64,000 nt of DNA from Panicum virgatum (Eukaryota; Streptophyta; Magnoliopsida; Poales; Poaceae): the NCBI RefSeq assembly GCF_016808335.1, contig NC_053146.1, forward strand, positions 5,061,015 to 5,125,014, written 5' to 3'. A program made the position numbers and the translations under genes. The notes below the pieces were generated by a model, which was not told the origin of the DNA, ran no database searches, and was given only the letters and a program-made list of their open reading frames with translations. Of this stretch, positions 21,583 to 30,730 are shown piece by piece. Every line of letters starts with the position of its first letter. Positions within the stretch are counted from its first letter, which is position 1.

Positions 21583-22460
21583 TGGGTCTTGCCTTCCTGT
21601 CACCGCCGTGGGTTCCGCTCCTCATCTTCCTAATGTTCTTGTTGCTCCTCAAATGGTTCACAACCTTCTTTCTATTCGCCAGTTTACTGCTGACAACTCC
21701 TGTTCTATCGAATTTGACTCCTCTGGTCTTACTGTGAAGGATTCGGCTTCCCGGCGTCCGCTCCTCCGATGTGACAGCCCGGGGCCCCTTTACACTCTTC
21801 GGCTTCCTGCTTCCGCTGCCTCGCCTTCGGCTTCTTCGTCTACTGCTTTTGCCGTGACGCCTTCTTCCACCACCTGGCACCGCCGTTTTGGTCACCCCGG
21901 CCGCGACATTTTGGCTCAGCTCAGCCGTAGTACCGATGTTCCATGTACTAGGGCTCCTGCTGAGCACTTCTGTCATGCGTGCCAGTTAGGTCGTCATGTT
22001 AGACTTCCGTTTTCTTTTTCTTCTTCGCATGCTACGCATGCTTTTGATCTCATTCACTGTGACCTGTTGACATCTCCTGTACTCAGCATGTCTGGCTATA
22101 AATATTATCTGGTCATTGTTGACGATTTTTCTCATTACTCTTGGACTTTCCGTTTGCGCGCCAAGTCTGAGACCTTCCCCACCCTCCACTTCTTTGTCTG
22201 GGTGTCCACTCAGTTCGGCCTCACCGTTAAGGCCGTCCAGTGTGACAACGGGCGGGAGTTCGATAACTCCACCTCCCGGTCTTTCTTCCTGTCTCGGGGT
22301 GTTCAGCTGCGTATGTCTTGTCCGTATACCTCTCCTCAGAACGGCAAGGCTAAGCGGATGATTCGCACGACGAACGACGTCGTGCGCACCCTTCTGATCC
22401 AGGCTTCTCTCCGCCGCGCTTCTGGGATAATAGCCTCCACACCGCCACCTACCTGCTCTG
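21465..22460 (+). pseudogene. pol: Copia protease and integrase, in the inverted segment
   Basis: In order: the aspartic protease site WIADSGASFHTT, LPNVLVAPQMVHNLLS, the GAG-pre-integrase zinc motif with WHRRFGHPG and HFCHACQLGRHVRLPF, then the integrase core HAFDLIHCDLL and YKYYLVIVDDFSHYSWTF, QCDNGREFDN, and SPQNGKAKRM where relatives have NGxAER. After LIQASL the frame shifts and the segment ends near FWDNSLHTATYLL, immediately abutting the primer site. The integrase C-terminus is missing. Confidence 0.85.
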
Positions 22461-22466
22461 ATACCA
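22455..22466 (-). other. tRNA-Met primer-binding site
   Basis: The minus strand TGGTATCAGAGC starts immediately after the LTR end. This is the standard copia primer site complementary to the 3' end of initiator tRNA-Met. It establishes the minus orientation of the element. Confidence 0.85.
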
Positions 22467-22581
22467 TGTAGGAGAGGAAATAATTGATGTATTCCTCCAA
22501 ACCCTAGATGGGTGTGTATATATAGACCTATATATGGGCTTTTTAATGGGCCTCTATACATGGGCTCAATAAACTCCAACA
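22467..22581 (-). repeat. 5' LTR of the inverted copia element
   Basis: 115 bp, with the same TGTAGGAG...CTCCAACA ends and a central GTATATATAGACC. It is the upstream LTR because the tRNA-Met primer site lies directly to its left. Confidence 0.9.
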
Positions 22582-22586
22582 AATAG

Positions 22587-23222
22587 AGTGTATGCTTTCT
22601 CTTCTGTCAGGCTATCTCTTGTGTCATCTAATTCATTGCAAGCCCATAGCTATTGGTTCACATAGCTGATGGAGGTGGCGCTAATTCATCGTGATGCATC
22701 AAGTTAGCTTGTTTCAGTGAAGACAAAATTCCACAATTTAAGATACTATATTTGAAGAAAATAGTTTATTTCATCCAAACAATTTTATTGCTGATGGTGC
22801 TCTAACTAATGATGTAATAAACAATATATTATGACTTAGCTATATGGATTTATACTTATTTGTATTATTTGTAAGTCAGGCCTGCTGGAACAATCTTTAA
22901 TTTGGTGAAAACTATAAATGTACATGGAGTTGGATATTCTCAACTGAGCTATACATATTCCTGCATTGAGTGCAAGTGTTTGGCTCTTCTCTGGGAGAGT
23001 TATTTGCCTGTAATAGTTCACTGTGGAGATCTCAGCACGAGCAGTTTATTTTGTTTGCTGCATTTACTAAATAAAAGGCTAACACATACTTGTATGTGAT
23101 GGATCCTCACGTGTATCCTGCATGCATCCAATATTCCAGTAATGACACCATCTTTTCCATAATTTTGTGTTGCTATGAAACTTTTTGTTGTCATCCGTAG
23201 CAACGCACAGGCACAAATCTAG
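22587..23222. other. AT-rich Helitron 3' region, no gene
   Basis: This is continuation of the sequence interrupted by the copia element (the AATAG target). No coding signal. It ends with the Helitron-like 3' terminus at 23222. Confidence 0.4.
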
Positions 23223-23351
23223 TATTTAACTAAATTAGTAAAATGTTGTTGATATCAGGACTCAAACCAAAACATAGTAAATTCAAATCAAACATATAAT
23301 TACATAATATTATTTCTCTCAAAGCATCAACATAGTCACATAGACAATTTG

Positions 23352-23496
23352 GGAGTGGGGCTCGGCTCGGTTGGTTAGCCCGCGTCGGTGCAAGGCTGAC
23401 AATCAGCGTTTGAATCCCACGGGTCGCGTCATGAGACGGATTGGTCGGGATTTAATCTCGATCCCCATGCTATGTTCCTCGGGGTGGTGGGAGGTT
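23352..23496 (+). mobile_element. tRNA-derived SINE, partial
   Basis: The block starting GGGAGTGGGGCTCGG has an A-box-like GGTTGGTTAGCC (about 23369-23380) and a B-box-like GTTTGAATCCC (23408-23418), spaced as in a tRNA promoter. Downstream unrelated sequence ends at the MITE target site. It looks like a plant SINE head. It is not a tRNA gene, since the flanking stems do not form a complete cloverleaf and no anticodon arm is convincing. Confidence 0.55.
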
Positions 23497-23506
23497 AATT
23501 AATCTA

Positions 23507-23879
23507 GGAATGTATCTGGTGCAAACCACAATTTTCGTGAAAACTCGTGCAAATCACAATAAAAAAATCGTCTAAATTCATCAAAAAAAATCACATATGT
23601 AGATGATACACAACCTTGTAAAATATCTTATCCAAACTCGACTTCGTTTATGAGATATAAAAATAACAAATTTCTAACAAATCATCTGGACAATTTTTTG
23701 GTTTGAAATTTGTTATTTTTATATCTCACAAACGAAGTCGAGTTTGAATAAGATATTTTACAAGATTGTACATCATCATATCATCTATATGTGTGATTTT
23801 TTTAATGAATTTAGATGACCTTTTTGCCGTGGTTTGCACGGGTTTTCACGAAGTTGTGGTTTGCACCAGATATGTTCCC
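23507..23879. mobile_element. Fold-back MITE (373 bp) with 10-bp TSD
   Basis: A perfect 10-bp direct repeat AATTAATCTA (23497-23506 and 23880-23889) flanks a 373-bp element whose two halves are inverted copies of each other (arms about 175 bp; TATCTGGTGCAAACCACAA near both ends). The transcript would form a long hairpin. A 9-10 bp TSD suggests mobilisation by a Mutator-type transposase. Confidence 0.88.
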
Positions 23880-23889
23880 AATTAATCTA

Positions 23890-24479
23890 CCCTCTGACCT
23901 CTATCAACATAGACAATTTCATATTGTAAATATTATTTTTCACATCATGATGAATTGCACATGATAGAACTAACAAGAATAAGTAAAACTTTTGCTAAAA
24001 AGAAATAAAATTGTTATTCCCCGGAAGTTCTTCGAAACACCAGATTAGCTTATGAAAAATGCATCAGGATAAAGCCATAAACCACTAAAATGGGTAAATA
24101 AACAATGCCAAAATGGCTAAAGATATATAATTACTTTTTGAACAAATAATTCAAATATGTATTCTTAGTTATCAGCGAGAACACCCAAACACGTTGGCAT
24201 AGCGACTACTACTTTATACACATTTCATCACCAACAGCTAGTCAGCTAGGTCAACTCGTATGGAGAGGAAGTGAGGAACGTAACATAGTTGAGTGGGCAA
24301 GTCAGTTCAAATCAATTGATAAGCCATTTACTTCGTAATTACTCTGTATGATCAAATATTGGCCACATATGCAAACATGAATTCGAATAAAAACCAAATC
24401 AGCTGATTGCCAACAATATAACAAGCAACTTCTAACGCTGAAGATTGAAGAACAAACCAAGATCTATTGCCTGCTGCTC
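23890..24479. other. AT-rich spacer, no gene
   Basis: No open frame with coding character and no terminal repeats recognised. Confidence 0.4.
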
Positions 24480-24823
24480 CGAAGTCCGAAAAAGGTATAG
24501 CTCCTCAATCCAAGATCATGCTCAATCTCATAATCATTATTGTCTTCATCATTGTCACTAGAATCAGATTCGCCTAGGGGCATGGATTCATCATCTTCTA
24601 TTATTGAGGGTTCAACTGGCTGCCGCTGCTCATCTCTCACTGATTGAGGTTGACTGGTGCTTGTTCCTGTGTCACTCTGTCCTTAGAATACCACCAACTG
24701 CATTTGGCTTTCAATAGCAGATGGAGTAACAATCTCTGGCTCGGTTTGTTTTTTCTTTGCGGCACTCTTTTGCAAGAAAGACCGCAGATCTGTAACAGCA
24801 CTACTACCCTTCTTCCTCTTCAT
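24480..24823 (-). pseudogene. zf-TTF/hAT-like protein, N-terminal exon, broken
   Basis: An ATG at 24823-24821 opens MKRKKGSSAVTDLRSFLQK and continues through a basic then acidic region (EDDESMPLGESDSNDDEDNN) to YEIEHDLGLRSY. The EHDxGLR motif after an acidic stretch, with a short Lys/Ser-rich N-terminus, is typical of plant TTF-type zinc-finger proteins of the hAT transposase family. An in-frame TAA near 24686 and loss of everything after EHDLGLRSY make it a pseudogene. A splice acceptor (TTTTTAG/GTTCAAAT, minus strand) lies just before the ATG. A GC-rich upstream exon (25000-25214, continued at 34193-34420) ends AAATAAAG/GTGAGC; that exon is interrupted by the Athila-like element. Confidence 0.45.
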
Positions 24824-24999
24824 ATTTGAACCTAAAAATTGCAATCAATCAAGTCACTAAATTGATCTACAATTCTCACAAATTAACAAGTAAATGGTAA
24901 TCATCAGTTCATCACTCATCAGTGATTCATTCCATATTTCCATGTCATTCCAAATTAACAAGTAAATTATCACTGATTGCTCACCTTTATTTGTTCAGA

Positions 25000-25214
25000 A
25001 GATGGCCTGCTACTGCTGCCGCCTGCAGGCCGCAGCTCAGCCGCTCAGGCGCAGCCGCGCATGCCGCCGCCGGCGCCTCATCAAGCGCCGCCGCTGCTCG
25101 CTGGGCGCCTGTCGCGCTGGCCCATGCCTGTCAGCCTGTCCGGCCGCGCGCCGCCGTTCCGGGCTGCCGCTGTGCACTGCCGGCGCGCGCTAGGATGGCT
25201 GCCGCTGTGCGCTG
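25000..25214 (-). other. GC-rich putative 5' exon, split by the Athila-like element
   Basis: GC-rich sequence here and at 34198-34420 is contiguous once the 25215-34192 element and one CGCTG copy are removed. On the minus strand it ends at a donor-like site (AAAG/GTGAGC, about 25000). It is plausibly the 5' UTR exon of the broken zf-TTF gene; this is inference. Confidence 0.3.
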
Positions 25215-26762
25215 TGTTGACGGTCGTTAAGTGCGAAATATGACCGTCAACTATACTCATAAAAGAAGAAAAACTATACCTCTTACCCACATATTTGTAT
25301 CACTGACCTAGCTCCATAGTTGTTTTCGAAGATTTATGATTTCATGAGCACAAGTCCGGAATAAGAAGAAAACACGACGAATACGCAGACAAAGTCGCAA
25401 ACGATCGCGTCCGGCGTAACGCATGCAAAGGAGGCCCACAAACCAGACCAAACCGACCAACCAAGCCCCGGCACCGACCATCTGACATCAGGACCCACCA
25501 GGCAGTGTACCAGAGAAGGACGGTGGCCAGAGGCGGCAAGGCGGGGGGGGGGGGGGGGGGGGGGGGGGTCGGCCGACCCCACCTGTAAGGTTTTCCCGCT
25601 AATTTTTGGCGGGAAGCCTGATCTTATCCTCTAGAGGTTGGTTAGGGATGTTTTCATGAAAAGAGTTGGCGGGAACCGACCTCAAGCACTATATATGGGG
25701 CCTCCCACCACTCTCACCACACACACCACTTGAAGGCCTCTCTCTCTCACTCTCATTTGTGACTTGTACTCCTTAGGGTAGTGGAGCTAGGCTAGTACTT
25801 TATCTCCTTAGCGAATCCAGTCGTCCTCGCGGTCGGCGAGCAATCCTCGGCCTCTGGTATGGCTTTGTATTCCGACTTTCGTTATGCTATTCATATTGAG
25901 TTCGTTCTTGGTTATCTTGCTATGTTCGTAGCATGCTTAGCCTTGATCTGTGCGTTAACAAGTTATAGTAGTTGCTTGCTTAGACCAGATGATTTGGGTA
26001 AGGATATCGGTTCGCTGTGCTTTCGTGCTTACCTTAGCATCTTACCTGTCCATCCGAAGGGTGGGGGACCCGGGGGTGCTAGGGTAGTGACCTCATATGC
26101 GGGCATGGTGCTCGGGTATGCGGGATCCTTCGTATATGACGGTGCTCCACGGTGTGACTAGGGTAGACCGCAGGTGGCGACAGCCTTGTCGGTCCGCCGG
26201 GAAGCTGCTTCTCGGTTAGCGTACTCCCCGACGTTCGGGTATCGTGTAGGAGTTCATGCAAAGATGAAACGGGACTGGATGTTCTCCAGTGCGGGTCATT
26301 CTCCCCGATGTCCCTAATTTCCCGGCACCTGCAGTTCCAAGCATGTGGCTAACGTAGCTTATCTGCTAACATGAATAGTATACTAGGAATATGTGCCTAT
26401 GCTCCCACTAACCTTAGGATTGCTTGTTTATTCTTTATTCATGAGAGTTGGCTGTTCTGTGTGTGTCACATTACCCCTAATTATTTTTTATTTATCACTT
26501 ACCCCTGTATAGTTAGTGGTCTTCATCTTACTTCATACGTGTCATGGTTATGGAACTAGTAAATAAACTTTACACAACCTAACCTTTCCTTGGGAAAATA
26601 TAAATAACAATACCCTGAATATTTCTGGGTGAAATGCTACAGCGGTATATCCGTGCGCTTGCGGATCTTTCTGTAAACGTTAAGACATACCAACACGGCA
26701 TTCCCTTGGCGGCGTTGCTAGGAACTAATCTCTCCTAGTGGCGACGCTAAGAAATGTCAACA
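25215..26762 (+). repeat. 5' LTR of the Athila-like element
   Basis: Ends TGTTGACGG...GTCAACA. The start contains an inverted repeat (TTGACGG ... CCGTCAA). A TATA box, ACTATATATGGGG, lies at about 25688-25700. A 26-G homopolymer (25543-25568) replaces the short G run seen in the 3' LTR. Confidence 0.93.
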
Positions 26763-26770
26763 AGCATTTC

Positions 26771-26788
26771 TGGCGCCGTTGCCGGGGA
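26771..26788 (+). other. tRNA-Asp primer-binding site
   Basis: TGGCGCCGTTGCCGGGGA, 8 nt after the 5' LTR, is complementary to the 3' end of plant tRNA-Asp. This primer is typical of Athila-type elements. Confidence 0.75.
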
Positions 26789-26918
26789 TGGCACTAGGTG
26801 TAAAGTTATTTACTAAGTACAAAAACATGACAATATAAGTAAGAGGTAGCTACTACTTATACAGGCTAATGTGTTTATCCTTTTGTTTTCTCCTGATTGG
26901 ATGAAAACAGGGTAGTGT

Positions 26919-28973
26919 ATGTCTGGTTTCTCCTTGCCGACAAACTTTGTTGAAAATCCCAAGAAGCTCGTGAAAAGGGTCCGACCTCACATCGTCCCTC
27001 CTCCGATCTCGCAGTCGACAAACGAACCAGCTTTCCAAGCACCATCAACAATCACCGGACCCATGGGTGAGAAGACTCTCCGCGACTTCTCCGTCCCCTC
27101 AGCTGCTAATGTGGCAACTGGACCCAACGTCGATGTTGGGGACGTGAACTTTGAGCTGAAGTCCAGCCTCATTAACATGGTGCAGGCTAGCCCATTATGT
27201 GGCAAGCTGAATAAGGACGCCAACGCCCATCTCCAGAATTTTCTGAAGCTTTGCAAGACCGTAACCATACGAGGCGTTACGGCTGACGCTATCAGGCTCC
27301 GCCTGTTTCCTTTCTCCCTCCTGGGGAAAGCAAAGCAGTGGTTTTATCAGAATAAGGAAGCCGTCAGCACGTGGGACAAATGTTCCACGGCGTTCCTCGC
27401 CAAATTCTTCCCGTTGGGCAAAACAAATGCCCTACATGGAAGAATTTCAAGTTTCCAGCAGATAGGGATGGAATCCATCCCAGAAGTTTGGGAGAGACTC
27501 CAAGAATACATACTCGCCTGTCCTCATCATTGGATGGACGAGTGGCTTGTGCTCCAAAGCTTCTACAATGGGCTAACGACAACATCTAGAGCCCACCTTG
27601 ATGCTGCTGCTGGAAGAGCCTATCTCGACCTGACAATTGCCAAGGCTACGGCCTTGATTGAAAAGATGGTCTCCAACCAGGGCTGGAGCGAGGAGTGTTC
27701 CCAGCCCAGAACCAAGGGCGGAATGCATACCGTCAAGGAAACGGACATGCTCGCCGCCAAGCTGGACCTCCTACTGAATAAATTTGATGAAGGGAACCGG
27801 CAACAAATGCCTGTTCCCGTCCATGCCATGAACTCGTACTTGACGTGCGATGTTTGTGGTAACGGTGGACACTCGGGGAATGACTGCCCCGAGACCCGTG
27901 AAGACGCAGCCTACATCAACAACAACACCGAGTTCCATCCACAAGGAGGCCAGGGGTGGGGTCAAGCACGCCCACCATTACAAGGAGGAGGTAACAGTTT
28001 CAATTCAAGCTTCAATTCAAATTTCAATTCGAACCAACCCTCCTTGAGAGACCTTGTTTTTGGCCAAGCTAAAATAAATGAATCTTTAAACAAGAAGCTT
28101 GCTGCCAATGAAAAAAATTTAGAAGGTATAAATGCTAAAGTTGAAACTCTTTCTTCTGCTCTTAAAAATCGACTAAGTTTCAACAAAATAATAGAAACAT
28201 AACTTGCACAAATCGCTGCTGCTGTTCCTGTTTCTGAGTCCGGGAAGATTCCGGGGCAACTCGAATCTCCCGTTGAAACTGCAAATATGGTGTCTACCGG
28301 GTGGGGCAACCTTCCCCGACAGACTTCTCTAGCTAACCATGCAGGCAGGTACAATCCCCCAAAGAATGACACTTGGGATGGCCTGGTAGCAGCAATTCAA
28401 GAAGATCCAGGGGTCCCCATGATCAGCTGCTCAATCTTCGATCAATACTATGAGCATGCACTCTGCGACCTGGGGGCCAGTGTCAACATTATGCCCATAG
28501 TAATATACGAGAAACTCTTATACCCTGCTCTCTCCCCAACATATATGTGTGTGCAGCTCGCAGACTCTACAATCCGGTATCCCGAGGGGATAGCCAAGAA
28601 TGTCCTGGTCCGCGTACGCGACTCCTTCATCCTTGCAGACTTTGTGGTCATGGATATAGAAGGTGACCTCGGAATAGAGCTCATTCTTGGGCGACCATTC
28701 CTGAGGGCCGCCAGAGCAAGGATCGATGTAGGAAGAGGAGAAATCCGCTTCTGCGTCGGAAGGCAGAACATGTTCTTCAGCTTTAAACAGAAAGAAGAGC
28801 AGTGCATCCTGAACCGACAGGATGACGAAGAGCAGGCACTTTGGGGCGCACCAGAATCCCCACCATCAAGACCTACGACCACACGATCAAAGGGAAGACG
28901 TGCAAAGAAGGTGTGGCGTAAGGTCGCAAACTCATCCTTGTCCAATTCTCCAGGACGAGCCGAGCAGTGGTAA
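26919..28973 (+). pseudogene. gag: gag-protease of the Athila-like element (one internal stop)
   Basis: A single frame runs from ATG 26919 to TAA/TAG-bounded 28973, interrupted only by TAA at 28200-28202 where ETQLAQ is expected (CAA to TAA). The gag core has NFELKSSLINMVQ, LRLFPFSLLGKAKQWFY and KCSTAFLAKFFPLGKT, then a CCHC knuckle CDVCGNGGHSGNDC (about residues 309-322). The protease part has the active-site-like CDLGASVNIMP (DLG in place of DTG/DSG, common in Athila-like elements) and ELILGRPFLRA. The C-terminus is basic and Ser/Pro-rich. The product would form particles and process itself; expression past the stop is doubtful. Confidence 0.88.
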
Positions 28974-29681
28974 TCACAGCAGGAGAAAGGTCCCGCTCGT
29001 CAGACTCAAAACGACGAGCCCTTGCTGAAGGTAAATCGGTACGTATCTCATATTTACATTTCACCATTTTACTTCTCTCGATTTTTTTGATTTTTCCCAC
29101 TGCATATTTGAATTTTCAAAACACTCTTGCATGCTAGAAACTTTTCTAGCACCTTTTCTGTTTTCACAAAAATCCAAAAATAATTCCGAGCACGAAAATC
29201 CTTTGGAAAATAAATTTAAACATCTTTTCGAAGCAAAGTTTGGCCGGCACCAAAATTTAAAGAGTTTTTGACTGTTAGAAGGGCAGTGGGCCCTGGCTGT
29301 CAGCAGGGGGCCCACCTAGGGTTCGGCCAAACCCTAGGGTCGGCCGGCCCCCTGCCAACGGCTAGTGGGCCCAGCTTTTTCCAACGGTCACTAGCCGTTG
29401 TGGCTGGTTTCTTCCAACGGTGCCCCGCCATTCTCTCTTTAAATAGAGACCGAGGGATAAGTTTTGAGCTCTCACACTCAACTCTCATTCACTCACTCCC
29501 TCTCAAACTCTCTCAAATATTGCTCTCACGTTTTCATTGGATTTTTGCTCAAGATTTGAATCCAAGAAACCTCTCTCTCTCATTTCTTTGCTGCAAGAAA
29601 TAAGGAGCAACTCACGGGTAAGAACGTTCATTTTGATTTCACTAACGTAACCCGTTTCGAGTTGCATTTGTTTGTTCCATC
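28974..29681. other. Internal non-coding segment with promoter-like sequence
   Basis: There is no coding frame. The segment holds repeated AACGG/CCGTT motifs (29360-29425), then CTCTTTAAATAGAGACC (about 29433-29450) followed by about 70 bp of CT/CA-rich sequence, resembling a plant core promoter and 5' UTR ahead of the second ORF. Confidence 0.5.
29438..29448 (+). promoter_or_regulatory. Internal TATA-like box ahead of the second ORF
   Basis: TTTAAATAGAG lies about 235 bp upstream of ATG 29682 and is followed by pyrimidine-rich leader-like sequence. It could drive a separate mRNA for the second ORF; inference. Confidence 0.4.
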
Positions 29682-30730
29682 ATGAAAGGCTTAGGGCGGA
29701 AGGTTTCTGGCACATTCAAGAAGATGACGGGTGGAAGTTCATCCCGTTCTCGGGGTGGCTCAAGCTCGTACACACCCGAACCACGATGAACTATGAGAAA
29801 GAAGAACAATATGAAGAGATGCAAGCCGAACCGCATGCCGAGATCATAGAGATTGATGCGGAAGATGCACCATACCTCGACTTGCGAGATGATTGTGAAC
29901 GACAAGGCTACGCCATCCTCAAGAACAGAAGCTTTGTCCACACCCGAGCATTCGATCCGGATCTCCTCATCAAAACAGGTATGTATGAAGACTTCTCTAA
30001 TATTTGGCATGCAATTGGATGGGATAACTTCATTTCCGTTGAGGAGTACGATTGTCGACTCCTCACCATCCAATTTCTTTGCACTCTTCGGGAGGTGGAA
30101 AACGGGGTTTATTTTTGACTTTTCAGGAAAGAATATTTGCTTTCTTGGAAAACTTTTGCCGGCCACCTCGATTTCAACAAACGCTGGCCGATTTCTCTCG
30201 ATCAAGCTTGCCGCGGTTTTAATCGTCATGAATTTTGGGGTCAGATTTCGGGTCAAGTTGTCCATGGCAAGTTCGCACCTCGGTGCGGCGACATTCATAA
30301 TCCAACTCTTCAGTTGATGCACAAGTGGTTGACCATCACTCTCTTTCCAAGAGATGATGTCCGACCCGTGCGCAACGATGAGTTGCTCATACTTTATGCC
30401 ATGGTCAACAAGATCAAAATCTCCCCCGCACAAACTTTGGTTAGGCAATGACTTTTGAATTTCAAGATGACGGGTCCTACTGAGTGCACTTCTTTGATTA
30501 CTCGTATCGCTACACGTATCGGTGCCTTAGAGGGGAATTCTATTCCTTTCATTGAGGGCGACCGTACGTATATCGACGAGACTTACTTGATCCAAGGTCA
30601 CACACTCAAGAAAGGCCTGAATGACTCTTTGATTTTCTTTTACTTGCTCTATACAAATGAGATTCCACTACCCAATGCAGAGTTTCATTTGTATAATTGC
30701 CATTCGCTAACCATCCCTCTCGTTCCATGA
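29682..30730 (+). pseudogene. Second ORF of the Athila-like element, function unknown
   Basis: Starts MKGLGRKVSGTFKKMTGGSSS, a basic Ser/Gly-rich N-terminus, then shifts frame near 29785. The remainder reads EDAPYLDLRDDCERQGYAIL, SFVHTRAFDPDLLIKTGM, SRGFNRHEFWG-type blocks (CRGFNRHEFWGQISGQVV), MHKWLTITLFPRDD, NFKMTGPTECTSLITRIA, and ends near NEIPLPNAEFHLYNC. I recognise this as the extra ORF carried by many grass Athila-like and LARD-type elements; its biochemical role is not known. Stops at 30116-30118 (CGA to TGA expected) and 30449-30451 (TGG to TGA expected) disable it. Confidence 0.65.

Larger units (their letters stand above)
17545..22581 (-). mobile_element. Ty1/copia element with short LTRs and an internally inverted gag-pro-int segment
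   Basis: LTRs of 113 bp (17545-17657) and 115 bp (22467-22581) are direct repeats, flanked by the perfect TSD AATAG (17540-17544, 22582-22586). A primer site complementary to initiator tRNA-Met (TGGTATCAGAGC, minus strand 22466-22455) abuts the right LTR, so the element runs leftward. RT-RNaseH (19200-17814) is on the minus strand as expected. Gag, protease and integrase (19783-22460) are on the plus strand. The region between integrase and RT is deleted. The plus-strand leader at about 19229 (TATCAGCCTAGTTTC) resembles the sequence expected just after the primer site. Confidence 0.92.
12312..23222 (+). mobile_element. Candidate Helitron with captured gene fragments and nested elements
   Basis: The 5' end is A/TCTCTATCTCTACTACTG at 12312 and the 3' end is CACAAATCTAG/T at 23222, so a 5' TC and a 3' CTAG between host A and T, as Helitrons require. 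Just before the 3' end is CCGTAGCAACGCACAGG, a mutated form of the short hairpin common at grass Helitron 3' ends. Inside are GABA transaminase 3' exons in the same orientation, other exon-like pieces, a Pack-MULE and a copia element. Subtracting the nested elements leaves about 4.3 kb. No Rep/helicase is present, so it would be non-autonomous. Helitrons leave no TSD, so the boundaries rest on terminal motifs alone. Confidence 0.5.

Noticed and set aside
23352..23440. A possible tRNA gene (A- and B-box-like sequences)
   Set aside because: The promoter boxes are present, but no complete cloverleaf or anticodon stem can be drawn; a tRNA-derived SINE fits better.
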